Assembly: GCF_000012865.1 (NCBI RefSeq)
Contig: NC_007503.1
Span: 1,524,001 to 1,588,000 of the forward strand
Source of the DNA: Carboxydothermus hydrogenoformans Z-2901
GTDB lineage: Bacteria; Bacillota; Z-2901; Carboxydothermales; Carboxydothermaceae
DNA length: 64,000 bases
Direction: 5' to 3'
Below, piece after piece: positions 1 through 9,300 of the stretch (its first letter is position 1; every line of letters begins with the position of its first letter). The position numbers and the translations under genes were made by a program. Under the pieces are notes generated by a model. That model saw only the letters and a program-made list of their open reading frames with translations, was not told the origin of the DNA and did no database searches.

Positions 1-1
1 A

Positions 2-499
2 AACCATGAAAATCGTGAGCGTCTAGTCATCGACTTTTTGTATCTGGACCTTGATGTTTGCGTGCGGTGCCAGGGGGCAGAAAAATCGCTGGAAAGTGCA
101 ATTGATGATGTAAAACATGTTTTAGAATTGGCGGGCATCGAGGTCGTTGTAAATAAAATAAATGTCATAAATGAAGAATTAGCAAAAAAATATCACTTTG
201 TAAGCTCTCCCACCATCCGCATCAATGGCCGAGATATTCAACTTGAAGTTCATGAAAATACTTGCCAGTCCTGCGGAGATTTATGTGGCGATGAGGTGAA
301 CTGCCGGGTCTATGTTTATAAAGGTCAGGAGTACACCGTCCCGCCAAAGGAAATGATTGTAGAAGCTATTTTACGAGAAGCATTCGGCGGAAAAGAAAAC
401 CACCGGGCAGAAGAAAAGCAGGAGAAATATGTTCTGCCTGAAAACTTAAGACGTTTTTACGAAGGCTTAAAAAGCAAGCCAAAAAACTACTGCTGTTAA
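2..499 (+). CDS. DUF2703 (thioredoxin-fold-like) protein, 5' end outside the window
   Basis: The frame is open to the left edge of the window. The residues before the first possible in-frame start (TTG at 38) read like normal family N-terminus (RLVIDFLYLDLDVC), so the true start very likely lies upstream and this entry is partial. Visible features are an N-terminal CVRC pair right after a beta strand, a second cysteine cluster (CQSCGDLCG, then NC) and a terminal YCC. This arrangement is typical of DUF2703 proteins, which are thought to have a thioredoxin-like fold and to handle metals or thiols; the biochemical role is unknown. It is the only plus-strand gene at this end and is followed directly by an intrinsic terminator, so it ends a transcript coming from the left. 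Family assignment is fairly secure; function is not. Confidence 0.75.
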   Translation, partial: NHENRERLVIDFLYLDLDVCVRCQGAEKSLESAIDDVKHVLELAGIEVVVNKINVINEELAKKYHFVSSPTIRINGRDIQLEVHENTCQSCGDLCGDEVNCRVYVYKGQEYTVPPKEMIVEAILREAFGGKENHRAEEKQEKYVLPENLRRFYEGLKSKPKNYCC

Positions 500-514
500 A
501 CTCTTAAGAAAAGA

Positions 515-557
515 AAAAAGCCTTTGGAACATTCCCAGAGGCTTTTTTCTTTTTTTG
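515..557 (+). terminator. Intrinsic terminator after the DUF2703 gene
   Basis: A 13-bp stem (AAAAAGCCTTTGG pairing with CCAGAGGCTTTTT, one G-U pair) with a seven-base loop is followed by a T-rich tract. It starts 16 bases after the stop codon. The A-run on the left also gives some terminator character on the minus strand, downstream of the MoaD-like gene at 737. Confidence 0.85.
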
Positions 558-736
558 ATCACCCTTTCCGCAATCCTAAATTTCCGCTCTTTTCTGAGCC
601 AATCTTAACTTTGTTAGTTAGCAAACAATGTGCTACCTAAAAACAATCGTCAAGTTGTTAATTTTGCAAAAGTACTCATTTCCTTAGCGATATTCTTACC
701 ATTTTCATAAAACTTAAATATTATCTATAGCTTTCT

Positions 737-970
737 TTAACCTCCGCTAACGTTAGGAAAGAAGATGACTTCATCTTTATCAGATAAAACATAATCCTCT
801 TCCACCATTTTGCCGTTTACGGAAATAAAGTGAACTTCATTTACAGACAATCCTAATCTTTCTTGCAGGTCTCTAACCGTTTCTCCTTTCTCGATTTCAA
901 CGTATCGAAACTTACTAAATGCTGGATATGTAAAAGACAGAATACCTAACAACTTTACCTTAACCTGCAT
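737..970 (-). CDS. MoaD/ThiS-family ubiquitin-like carrier associated with aldehyde ferredoxin oxidoreductase
   Basis: This 77-residue beta-grasp protein ends in SGG. The C-terminal Gly-Gly is the site that MoaD/ThiS proteins adenylate and load with sulfur, here presumably for the dithiolene of a tungstopterin cofactor. The start is an ATG behind a strong AGAGGAGG ribosome site. The gene lies downstream of, and on the same strand as, the AOR at 1272-3161, but about 300 bp away and beyond a long hairpin. It could therefore be the last gene of the AOR operon or have its own promoter. A second AOR in this window (39669-41462) has an overlapping MoaD-like gene, which supports a dedicated AOR partnership. 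Family is secure; the exact sulfur-transfer target is inferred. Confidence 0.85.
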   Translation of the reverse strand: MQVKVKLLGILSFTYPAFSKFRYVEIEKGETVRDLQERLGLSVNEVHFISVNGKMVEEDYVLSDKDEVIFFPNVSGG

Positions 971-1271
971 TTATTGTAAATACCTCCTCTTATTCTTAAA
1001 TCCCTAATAATTTAATCAATAATTCGAAAAACAAATAAAGTCTTAACCCATCACTTTTTCAGAATAAACGATTAATTTATTTTTCTACAAGGGAAGCAAT
1101 AATTTTTGTATACATGCAGGTTAAACTATGATATAAGTTTTAGCATGCCGATTGTATGTATTCAATTTCTCCGATAACTTATAGGGCCACAGTAAGATTA
1201 TCTCTTGAAAAGAGAAGCTTACTGTGGCCACTATATATAAATCTCCAACAACTGACTTGTTGTTTGTTAAT
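971..1271 (-). other. Non-coding gap between AOR and its MoaD-like gene
   Basis: This 301-bp AT-rich stretch holds no convincing reading frame. Its only strong feature is the long hairpin at 1185-1229, listed separately. The end nearest the MoaD-like gene carries that gene's ribosome-binding site. No consensus promoter is obvious. Confidence 0.5.
1185..1229. repeat. Long near-perfect hairpin downstream of the AOR gene
   Basis: Twelve bases (GGCCACAGTAAG) pair perfectly with CTTACTGTGGCC. Inside them a second pairing, TCTCTT with AAGAGA, closes a tiny loop, so the whole 45 bases fold into one extended stem. It begins about 43 bases after the AOR stop codon. Neither strand has the T-run expected of a standard intrinsic terminator. 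It may be an mRNA-stabilising or processing structure, an attenuator, or a Rho-type or atypical terminator. Confidence 0.7.
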
Positions 1272-3161
1272 TTAACTTGACATGATTGCAAATTCCAAGC
1301 CCAATTCCTTTAATTTTTCAGGCGTAGGATTGCCGGTAGCCTTATCCCAACCCATAGCTTCATAATATGCATCAAGCATAGCGTCTAAATTTACTACCTT
1401 AAGTCCCTTTGCTGGACCATTCGGAATTGCCTTGGTAAAACGTTTAGGCAATTTGTCATGCTCCCGGGTAAAGCCTTCACGAGCATTAAAACAGCGTTTC
1501 AGATTCCAAGAGCGTTCAGCTGCTAACATTAACTCTTCTGCTGTTACATCCCATCCAGTAAGAGCGCTAACAATCTCAGCATACAGCTGCGGTGTAATAC
1601 AGCTACCTTCAGTTCCCCACGAGTAGAAAATACAAGCTCCTAAAATTTCACTGATTTCACCTTGTAATGCTACGTAGCGGTAAGCAACTCCCTTTTGCGG
1701 CGATTCATCCTGGATCTCTTTGGGTGGCCAGGGCATCCCGAATTCTTTCATGCCGCAATCAAGTTGCCCAAAGTCCCATGTGCTTGCCCAGTTGGGGTGC
1801 ATATGACAACCTCCGCGCGGGGAGACGGCATACTGCAAAGCAAGAACCTTAGATTCAGAACGTGGCTCGTGAGCTGGTAGTTCAAGTCCCTTTACATGGA
1901 TAGCTGCCTCCTCTGCAGCAGGCCCAAGTTGTTCAGCCATACGTTTTACACCCTGTGCCAAAAACTCACCAATTCCTTCCCGGTGGGCAATTTTTTCAAC
2001 TAATTTTACCATTACTTCTCCATCGCCCCACCGCAACGGCATCCCTTCCGTATCCTTTTCAGTTAGCAATCCCTTTTCATAGCACTCCATTGCAAAACCA
2101 ATGCTCATACCTGTACTTACTGTATCCAAGCCATAAACATTACACAAGTAATTAGCTCTAATAATTGCCTCTAGATCATCCACCCCACAAATTGGTCCAA
2201 ACATATCTACAGTTTCATACTCGGGGCCCTCCATAGGAGGTGTAGCATATTTTCCACTCATCACTGAAGTATACCGTCCACAGGCAAAGCTACAGCCATA
2301 GCAAGCCCGTCGTTTAATTTGATATTTCCGGTTTAGAACCTCCCCGGAGATCTGATCAGCATTTTCAAAATAGGTCTCTTGGAAATTCTTTGTCGGCAAG
2401 ATTCCTAAGCTATTATTTAATGATACCAAACCAACCGTACCTAAGGTAGGTATACTACTTAAGGGATAATTCTTCAACCATTGCTCTGCTTTCTCAATAG
2501 CCGCAGCAAATTCTTTCGGACGGGCAACTTTAATACCTCCACGGCCATTCACCACAACCGCCTTCAAATTTTTACTACCAAAGACCGCACCGATACCTCC
2601 ACGACCGGCCGCTCGTCCTCTATCATTGATCAAAGCAGCATAGAGAACCCCGTTTTCACCCGCCTGACCTATGGTTGCTACAGAGATTTCCGGGTCATCA
2701 AGTTCGCGTATCAGGGTATCAGTAGTCTCTTCTACATTAAGGCCCCATAAGTGTTTAGCAGCTTTAATTTCTACTTTTCCGTCGTGAATGTAAATGTAAA
2801 CAGGCTCTTTTGCCTTACCTTCAATTACCACAAAGTCAAACCCAGCATACTTAAGCTTTGGACCAAAAGCTCCTCCTGACCTTGCCTGGTTCCAGGTACC
2901 AGTCAATGGCGATTTATAACATACCTCGTAGCTTCCACCACTGGGACAACTTGTCCCCGTTACAGCACCAGTTGCCAATACAACTTTAGCTTCTGGAGCC
3001 AAAGGACCAATGCCAGCAGGCATTTCCTGATAGAGGAGCTTGGCTGCATAACCAACACACCCCATATATTTGCGTAACTCGTTCTTATCCAGTTCTTCTA
3101 CCTTAAATTCACCACTGGTCAAATTAACCCGTAACAATTTGCCTGCAAATCCGTACCACAT
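1272..3161 (-). CDS. aor: Aldehyde ferredoxin oxidoreductase (tungsten AOR family)
   Basis: About 629 residues, the usual length for the family. AORs oxidise aldehydes to carboxylates (or reduce acids) with ferredoxin, using a tungsten bis-pterin and one [4Fe-4S] cluster in the cytoplasm. The cluster ligands are visible as CYGCSFAC near residues 287-294, with a fourth cysteine in GACIFYSW near residue 510, closely matching the spacing in characterised AORs. The N-terminal domain reads MWYGFAGKLLRVNL. The ATG at 3161 is preferred because AGGAGG lies eight bases upstream; a GTG three codons earlier would overlap that site. The ferredoxin gene upstream ends 12 bases before, so the two are co-transcribed and probably form an electron-transfer pair. 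The natural aldehyde cannot be read from the sequence. Confidence 0.92.
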   Translation of the reverse strand: MWYGFAGKLLRVNLTSGEFKVEELDKNELRKYMGCVGYAAKLLYQEMPAGIGPLAPEAKVVLATGAVTGTSCPSGGSYEVCYKSPLTGTWNQARSGGAFGPKLKYAGFDFVVIEGKAKEPVYIYIHDGKVEIKAAKHLWGLNVEETTDTLIRELDDPEISVATIGQAGENGVLYAALINDRGRAAGRGGIGAVFGSKNLKAVVVNGRGGIKVARPKEFAAAIEKAEQWLKNYPLSSIPTLGTVGLVSLNNSLGILPTKNFQETYFENADQISGEVLNRKYQIKRRACYGCSFACGRYTSVMSGKYATPPMEGPEYETVDMFGPICGVDDLEAIIRANYLCNVYGLDTVSTGMSIGFAMECYEKGLLTEKDTEGMPLRWGDGEVMVKLVEKIAHREGIGEFLAQGVKRMAEQLGPAAEEAAIHVKGLELPAHEPRSESKVLALQYAVSPRGGCHMHPNWASTWDFGQLDCGMKEFGMPWPPKEIQDESPQKGVAYRYVALQGEISEILGACIFYSWGTEGSCITPQLYAEIVSALTGWDVTAEELMLAAERSWNLKRCFNAREGFTREHDKLPKRFTKAIPNGPAKGLKVVNLDAMLDAYYEAMGWDKATGNPTPEKLKELGLEFAIMSS

Positions 3162-3173
3162 AAACAGCACCTC

Positions 3174-3635
3174 CTATCTGTTCCGAACCGCATGGGCCAT
3201 AGCCCAAAGTTCCCGACGTTTGGCTGCAGCTTTATTTGCAACCTCATATCGAATAGCATTCTGTGGACAATGAGCTGCACATGCCGGTGAGCCTCCACAC
3301 AAATCACATTTAGCAGCCATCTTTGTTTCTTTATCTATTCTGAGCACACCAATTGGACAAACATTTGTACACATACCACAACCTACACACTTTTCCTTAT
3401 CTACAACTACAGCCATTGTTTTTTTATCGCGTTTTAGTGCTCCAGTTGGACAGACATTTATGCATAAGCCACATTGAATACATACCACGGGCACATCTAC
3501 CGCCGGCTCTCGACGCACCACATACACATTACTTCGCGAAGGATTTATCTCTCCATATTTAGTTAGAGAACACCACATCTCACAACGGTGGCATCCTGTA
3601 CATAAGGAAGGATCTACCATTAACATTTTAGCCAT
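3174..3635 (-). CDS. Four-cluster 4Fe-4S ferredoxin-type electron-transfer subunit for AOR
   Basis: 153 residues with four cysteine sets: CTGCHRCEMWC, CIQCGLCINVC, CVGCGMCTNVC and CDLCGGSPACAAHC. This is the pattern of DmsB/HycB-type subunits that hold four cubane clusters. The gene sits immediately upstream of the AOR gene on the same strand, as AOR-linked ferredoxin subunits often do, so it most likely carries electrons to or from the tungsten enzyme. The ATG at 3635 follows a good GGAGGTGA ribosome site. There is no signal peptide, so it is cytoplasmic. The family is certain; the partner is inferred from position. Confidence 0.9.
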   Translation of the reverse strand: MAKMLMVDPSLCTGCHRCEMWCSLTKYGEINPSRSNVYVVRREPAVDVPVVCIQCGLCINVCPTGALKRDKKTMAVVVDKEKCVGCGMCTNVCPIGVLRIDKETKMAAKCDLCGGSPACAAHCPQNAIRYEVANKAAAKRRELWAMAHAVRNR

Positions 3636-3800
3636 ATTTAGTCACCTCCAAAAACTGATCTCTTTACTATTGTTTAATTCTACCGCCATCTCCCTCATCA
3701 TTGCCCATTTACAACTTTTCTACTTATACCTATATCCTTTATGTAACGACTTTTTCTCCACGACATACAGGCAAAAACAAAGCTCTGAGGGGTATACTCA

Positions 3801-3878
3801 TCAATAACAATAAGCTTCGTACAATTCACAATATTGAGAATAGATCACCTTTCCACAAACCAGTCCTTTTTCCGTCAA
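3801..3878 (-). CDS. Possible 25-residue leader peptide upstream of the AOR operon
   Basis: A strong AAGGAGGTG ribosome site (3882-3890) sits just upstream of a TTG that opens a 25-codon frame ending in TGA. The predicted peptide has three cysteines and several tyrosines. The spacing from the ribosome site to the TTG is short and the start is not ATG, so it may not be translated. It lies about 165 bp before the ferredoxin gene, where a regulatory leader peptide could act. Confidence 0.25.
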   Translation of the reverse strand: MTEKGLVCGKVIYSQYCELYEAYCY

Positions 3879-4058
3879 CTCACCTCCTTAACTAAGCTTA
3901 AGGAAACTAACTTCGTTTCTTCAGCAAACACAAACTTAAAAGTTAGAATTCCTGTATTTCCCTCCTTTCCCAAATATGCGAGGAATAACTCAATCATAAA
4001 TTTTGAAAAACATTTCTTTTCAGAATTCTACTTGGAAAATATCTAACACAGGAAATTT

Positions 4059-4081
4059 GATGTTTGATATTGTCAAACATC
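4059..4081. promoter_or_regulatory. Operator-like inverted repeat upstream of the AOR operon
   Basis: Two perfect 9-bp arms, GATGTTTGA and TCAAACATC, are separated by five bases. The shape is that of a dimeric regulator's binding site. It lies about 425 bp upstream of the ferredoxin start, in a region otherwise free of genes. The regulator is unknown. Confidence 0.4.
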
Positions 4082-4203
4082 GTTCTTATTCTCAGTTTTT
4101 ATTCGACAAAAAATTCAATTTTCCTTCAAAAAAATCAAAAATATTTTTCAACCTTATATTCATTAAGAAAACCGCACCTGCTGTTAAGCTTTTAAAATAC
4201 ACA

Positions 4204-4237
4204 AAAAAGCCTTTGGGCGAAAACCCAAAGGCTTTTT
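4204..4237 (-). terminator. Bidirectional terminator after the NTase-HEPN gene
   Basis: AAAAGCCTTTGGG pairs perfectly with CCCAAAGGCTTTT across a six-base loop. T-runs follow on both strands. It overlaps the stop codon of the gene ending at 4236 and would end the Wadjet-side transcript. Confidence 0.85.
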
Positions 4238-5093
4238 ATTTAATTACCCTTTCCGCCATTTTAACTACAAAAATAGCATCATTTATGGCTTTTTGGGCAT
4301 CCTGCAGGGTATATTCTTCGGTTGGAATAAAATCTATATCTCCATAAAAGGCAAATTCCCGCTCTTTTCTAAGCCACTTAGAAATTCGCATAATCTCGGG
4401 AATATTGGAAATAACATCAGCTGGCAACTTTTCCTGATGCTCCGACAGGAGAGGGCTAACGTCATGTTGTTTAGGCGGGTCAATTCCTATCTGCCTGAGC
4501 ATCCCTTTAACCGCCAACTCAACAATCTCCTGGGCTTCACGAATAACATCTGAATAGGCTTCTTCTTCAAGAAGTACATTTAGGATTTTCAGGCGTTTTT
4601 GCGCTTTTAAAATAACCTCCCCATACCGGTAGTCCTTTTTCAATACCCAGTACCATCCTCCACCCCGGTAAATTTTTTCGGTCCCCAATCTTTGGAGTTT
4701 TTCCTTTAAAGAACTTAAATAATTTTTAAAAAAATCTTCTTTATCATACAAAATTTTTGCATCGTCTATCATGTCTAAAAAAAGAAGGCTTCCTTTTAAC
4801 ACTTCATCTTTTTGTTTAATCACAGGAGAAAGATAAGTATCTATTCCCTCATTTTTTAATTTATTTAAAAGGGGCTCAATTTTTCTTTCAACTTCTAAAA
4901 ATTCTTCAACTCGTGCTATTCTACCCCGAGGAAGGTCCGAGGCAATAATTAGTAAATCTATATCCGAATCAGGCCTGAAAGTACCTCTGCCTACCGAACC
5001 AAAAATCGCCAGGGTAATAAGCCTTTCACCATAAAAATCTTTTACTTCTTTTAAAAGATTATCAAGAATAATATCAAAATATTTTTTGTACAT
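4236..5093 (-). CDS. Single-chain nucleotidyltransferase-HEPN protein next to Wadjet
   Basis: About 285 residues. The N-terminal half is a MNT-like nucleotidyltransferase domain with the signature GSVGRGTFRPDSDIDLLI (glycine-serine loop followed by the metal-binding D-x-D). The C-terminal half is helical and HEPN-like. In many bacteria NTase and HEPN are two proteins forming a toxin-antitoxin pair in which the MNT AMPylates the HEPN; here they are fused. No clear R-x4-6-H ribonuclease motif is visible. The start at 5093 is chosen because a frame extended to 5186 would run into jetD; at 5093 a GGGGTGG site precedes the ATG. It lies 67 bp after jetD on the same strand and ahead of a terminator, so it may be the last gene of the Wadjet operon. 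Domain calls are fair; a defence role is inferred. Confidence 0.75.
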   Translation of the reverse strand: MYKKYFDIILDNLLKEVKDFYGERLITLAIFGSVGRGTFRPDSDIDLLIIASDLPRGRIARVEEFLEVERKIEPLLNKLKNEGIDTYLSPVIKQKDEVLKGSLLFLDMIDDAKILYDKEDFFKNYLSSLKEKLQRLGTEKIYRGGGWYWVLKKDYRYGEVILKAQKRLKILNVLLEEEAYSDVIREAQEIVELAVKGMLRQIGIDPPKQHDVSPLLSEHQEKLPADVISNIPEIMRISKWLRKEREFAFYGDIDFIPTEEYTLQDAQKAINDAIFVVKMAERVIK

Positions 5094-5160
5094 CAAACCA
5101 CCCCAAAAGTATTGTGGTTTCAACTTCAAACTACCATAATTTTCATTTATTAGCAAGTAA

Positions 5161-6321
5161 TTAAAGCTCAATCGCTTCCTGCTCAAGCCTGATATTTAGG
5201 GCTAACATCATTTCAATAACCATCCTAAAATCCTGATAAACCGGGTCTTCCAGGGCTTTAGTAAGTTTACGCCGGTAGCTTTCCGAAAGCTTCATCCCCC
5301 GTTCCTTATATTTTAAAAGAGTATCCAAATCCATCCAGAGCGGCTTAAAGGGAATACCCGTTTCCCTTTTTAAATGTAAAAAAATATTAAAACCGCCCAG
5401 GTCAATATCGCCCCAGTGGTAAAAATCAATATTAAATCCCCGATTTAAACAATACTCATAAATTTTCCTTAAAAATTTCCGCTCCATCTTCCCGGCAAAG
5501 CCACCCAAATAAAGAACTAAATCTTCAGGATACCTTCGTACATACTGGTAATAGGAAGTTAAATTTTCTACCGTCACCACCCGCTGAGCTGCAAAATCGG
5601 CAATTTCCAGCTGCAGGGCAAGTCCGGCCGGAAAAGCTACATCATAATTAAGCCCTTTAAGGTTAAAGAGCCGTCCATCGGGGTATTTAAGGATAACGGG
5701 ACCGGCAAGATGAAGGTAAACCGGGTTATTGACCACCCCAAACTCGGCAAAAACGGCATCCCCGGATACCTCAATATCTTTAAAGTAGTATTTTTGCAAA
5801 AGGGCGGCAACTTTGCGCTCCACTTTTAAAAAAAGTTTACTATCGCCCAGATACCGCTGGCTAAAAACCCTTTTGGGTATTTCTTCGTTATTCAGGGAAA
5901 GAGCATTTAATACGGTAACCATTATTTCAGCATCGTCATCAAATAACGGCTCTAACAACATGTCTTTTTTCAGTTCCCCGAGCCATGCGGGAAAATCGTT
6001 TAAATTAGCCCAAAGCTTACGGTAATGCTCTTCTTTTTCTTGAGGTTTTTGCCGGGAAAGCTTTTCATAAAGAAGCTCTGCTTTTTCAGGATTTAGTTTA
6101 ACATGCCTTAAAAGATTATCTTTTTCAAACCGCTCCCAGACTAAGGTGATAAACCCCTCCCGCTCCCAGTCTTTAAGGGCTGCATGAAACAAAGCTTTAA
6201 ACTCCCCATCGGTAAAATAGCGGGGAAAGTTATTTTCGGCAATTTTGATAAGCGGCCTTTTCCCCTGTTCATATTTCTCCAAAAGCTCCTCTAACAGCTT
6301 TTTAACCGCTGGCGCTTCCAA
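5161..6321 (-). CDS. jetD: Wadjet subunit JetD (DUF3322-DUF2220, Toprim-like nuclease)
   Basis: 386 residues. In Wadjet systems JetD is the topoisomerase VI-like nuclease that cuts circular plasmid DNA after loop extrusion by the JetABC motor. The C-terminal half has the Toprim-type acidic residues: a glutamate in VTVENLTSYY (about residue 252) and a D-x-D in HWGDIDLGG (about 305-307). The N-terminal half matches the DNA-binding arm region seen in this family. The start is a TTG overlapping the end of jetC by 20 bases, which implies translational coupling. All catalytic acidic residues I can recognise are present, so the nuclease looks intact. Confidence 0.88.
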   Translation of the reverse strand: MEAPAVKKLLEELLEKYEQGKRPLIKIAENNFPRYFTDGEFKALFHAALKDWEREGFITLVWERFEKDNLLRHVKLNPEKAELLYEKLSRQKPQEKEEHYRKLWANLNDFPAWLGELKKDMLLEPLFDDDAEIMVTVLNALSLNNEEIPKRVFSQRYLGDSKLFLKVERKVAALLQKYYFKDIEVSGDAVFAEFGVVNNPVYLHLAGPVILKYPDGRLFNLKGLNYDVAFPAGLALQLEIADFAAQRVVTVENLTSYYQYVRRYPEDLVLYLGGFAGKMERKFLRKIYEYCLNRGFNIDFYHWGDIDLGGFNIFLHLKRETGIPFKPLWMDLDTLLKYKERGMKLSESYRRKLTKALEDPVYQDFRMVIEMMLALNIRLEQEAIEL

Positions 6322-9300
6322 GCCTTATCCCTTCCTTGGAGCCATCATAATAAAATTCCTCCACAAAACTTTGGTCACCGGCGCGTAGTACCAATAAATT
6401 GGTTTCCACATGAGGAGCAATCAGAGCAAGCTTATCCGATGGCACGGCTATAATAGGCTGCAGACCGTAAAATTTCATAAACCTTATGCTTGACTCCACC
6501 CTGTCGGCATCCATCCGGTTAAAAGCTTCATCAAAAAGCATCAGCCTTATAGTGCTGTCCCCCCGGTGTATCCGGTAAAGCTGGACAAAAGACGCCACAA
6601 TTGCCACATAAAAAGGCGTCTGCGTTTCTCCGCCGGACTTTAAACCGTAGACTTTGGAGTAATGAGAAGTGGTTCCATCACCGTGGAGAATCTCAATATC
6701 ATAGGTTAAGTAGTTCCGGTAGTCGGTTAAGCGGTTTAAAAACTCCCCGGCCTCTTTATCCCGGTGTAAAAACCCTTCAAACATTTCGTCCATTACTTCT
6801 TTAAACTTTTCCCGGAGTACCCCGCTAAAAAGGCTTGTCTCCCCGGGAGTTAACTTATCCACTTCATCGATAAGCTCCATGTATTTTTTATACTCCGGAG
6901 CATTTTCGTACCTGAACCGGTATTCATCCTCTCCAAATTTTATGCCCCGCAAAGCAGCATTTAACTCCCGGAATACCCCTTTAGCTTCTTCAATGCTTTC
7001 TTTTAACTTATGCACAAAATGGGATTTAAACTCTTCCTCCGCCTGGGCTTTCGCCCGCTCCATCCGCTCTTTATAATCCGGAAGCTCACTTTCGGCAAGT
7101 TTTCTGTATAAATCAAGAAAATCGGTAATATCATCCCCGGTTATGCTGCCGCCAAAAGCATACTTCTGGTTAAATTTACTTCTTAGCTCCGTTAAATCCG
7201 CCCGAAGATTATTAATCCTGGTCTCAAGACCTTTTAAACTGCTTGAGAAATTCTGGGCAATTTGTCCTGGGCTTTTTCCTTTTAATTCTTCCTCAAAACG
7301 TTTTTCCCCATCACCCACCAAATCGGGATTTTGGGAACAAAACTCATCGTACTCCCTCCGGGCAGATTCAAGTTCCATCTTAAGCTGTTTTTCTTCCCCT
7401 GCTCTAAATTCAAGTTCTTTTGTAACCATTCCCACCCGTCCCTGAACTTTATCTTTCTCTGCTTCCAGAGCTTTTTCTTCCAGCACAAGTTTGGCAAGGC
7501 TTTCTTCCAGAGCTTCAATTCCAGAAGTATCGATACTTTCCCTTTCCAGGGAAAGTTTTACTATTTTTTCTTCGATTTCCGCAAGCTTCAAAAGCTCCAT
7601 CAAGCGGTCCTCCAACAGAGCATACTCCCGGTCCTTTTCATCCCGTGCTCCAGAGAGTTCCTCCTGGCGTTCGGTAAGCTTAAACTTCTCCCTGTATAAC
7701 TTATCAAGTTCCTGCTCTAATTCCCTGAGGTCCTGTTCTCTTTTCTCGATCTGCTTTTTAATAGCGCGGCTGCCGATGTAGGGAATTTCGTAAACTTTAA
7801 AATCAATTTGCCGGGCAGTATGGTTTTGATAAACCATGCAGGTCGGGGTTATCGACCGCGGATAAAGTTTTAACTGCCCCTCGTGTTCGCACTTTATTAC
7901 CCGGCCCATTAAAAACTGGGCATATGCCAGAGCGTAGGGATTCTCGCTGGTAACTTCTTCCGCCAATGAATTTTTCTCAATTTGTCCTAAATACTTTTTC
8001 ACCCGGCCGGTATTGACAATCCCCACCCGGGAAATTCGCCGCTCCTTTTTATACCGCTCGTAAATGGCAAGGGCCCGGTCAAAATCCTCCGGCGGCAGGA
8101 TGATATCAAACCTCTGGGTATTTAAATATCCCTCCACCGCATTCTGCCAGCGTTCATCCTTGACCTCAAGTAACTCCGCTAAGATTTTCGGCTCCACTTC
8201 TTTTTTCGCTTCTTCCCGAAACTTTTCCTTTAAAAGATTAATTAACGCCCCTACTTCCGGAGGATAGGTATGCTTGTTTTGCTTTAATCCTTCAAGAATT
8301 TCTTCGATTTCCTGTTTTAAGGCCTTTTTAGTAGAAATCTCGGCTTCTATCCGGTATAGCTCCTGCGCCGTTTGTTCTTTTAAATTTTTCCGAAAGTTTA
8401 TAAGTTCCGGTAAAAGCGCTTTTACGTCTTTTAGCCTTAAATTTAAGACCATTTCTTTTAAAATTTCTGCCTGGCTAAAACCGTATTTTTTATATATTGT
8501 TGCTTCATTCTGTAAAAAAGTCTGAACTTTTTCCTGTAAGGTTTTTAACCTTTTTTGTTCCCCTTGGAGCTCTTTAATTTCTTTCTCAATCTCCGTTAAC
8601 CTCCGGTATGCCGAATTTTCCCAGAGGGCTTTATTGACATTATCCTTTTCTTCCCGTACCTCTAACAACCTTTTTGTAAGAATGTTTAGCTTTTCCTCAA
8701 GCTTTGCCTTTTCACCGGCAAGCTCTTCCATCCTCCCAATAAGGCTTTGATACCTCTCCTGTAAATCAGCAAGATTACCCCGTAACACCAGGTAGCGGTG
8801 CAGGTTCCGGGTCGTTATGTCTTTTTTTAGCTGTTTATGTTTTTCTAAGATTACTTCTAAATCGTGTAATTTTCTCTCGGTTTCTTCGGCCAGAACCAAA
8901 AACCGGTCATACTGCTCCAGGTTTTCTAAAAGATTTCTTAAGTCGATTTCCCTGGGCTCTAACAAATATTCATAGACAAATTCCCGGATGTCCTTAATTG
9001 ATTTAAAGGAAATGGCCTTAACAAATAAAGAGAAAAACTTTTCATGGATGTGCCCCAGTTTTGTCCGCAGCTGATGTTTATACGCATCTTTGGCCAAAAG
9101 CTCTGCATTTTTTAAAGACCCCATTTTAGCGCGAAACTCGGTAATATTCCTGGGCCGCTGATCAACGATAAAATAGTCATCGTTAATAGAAGCATTATTT
9201 ATGATAAAAAACTGTTCTTTTAACGTATCATCGCTGTAGGCATCAATTACTACCCCTACCAAAAACGGCTCCTTTTTCTTATGGTCAAAAAACTCAAGGC

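Larger units (their letters stand above)
3636..4203 (-). other. Long leader or intergenic region upstream of the ferredoxin-AOR operon
   Basis: About 570 bp of AT-rich sequence without a convincing gene. It contains an inverted repeat at 4059-4081 and a possible short leader peptide at 3801-3878 with a strong ribosome site, both listed separately. I could not find a clean -35/-10 pair or a sigma-54 promoter. Confidence 0.5.

Noticed and set aside
971-1271. Molybdenum/tungsten cofactor riboswitch near the AOR and MoaD-like genes
   Set aside because: Apart from the single long hairpin, the multi-stem arrangement of that riboswitch is not visible.
4003-4347. Plus-strand frame of about 114 codons crossing the terminator
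   Set aside because: It runs through the terminator hairpin and antisense to the NTase-HEPN gene, with no ribosome site; composition is AT-rich noise.
4236-5093. HEPN ribonuclease toxin motif in the NTase-HEPN protein
   Set aside because: The only Arg-His pair (RQIGIDPPKQH) has the wrong spacing for R-x4-6-H, so toxin activity is not claimed.
7331-7699. Plus-strand frames opposite jetC
   Set aside because: They mirror the coiled-coil codons of jetC (Phe/Ser-rich antisense of Lys/Glu) and have no start signals.
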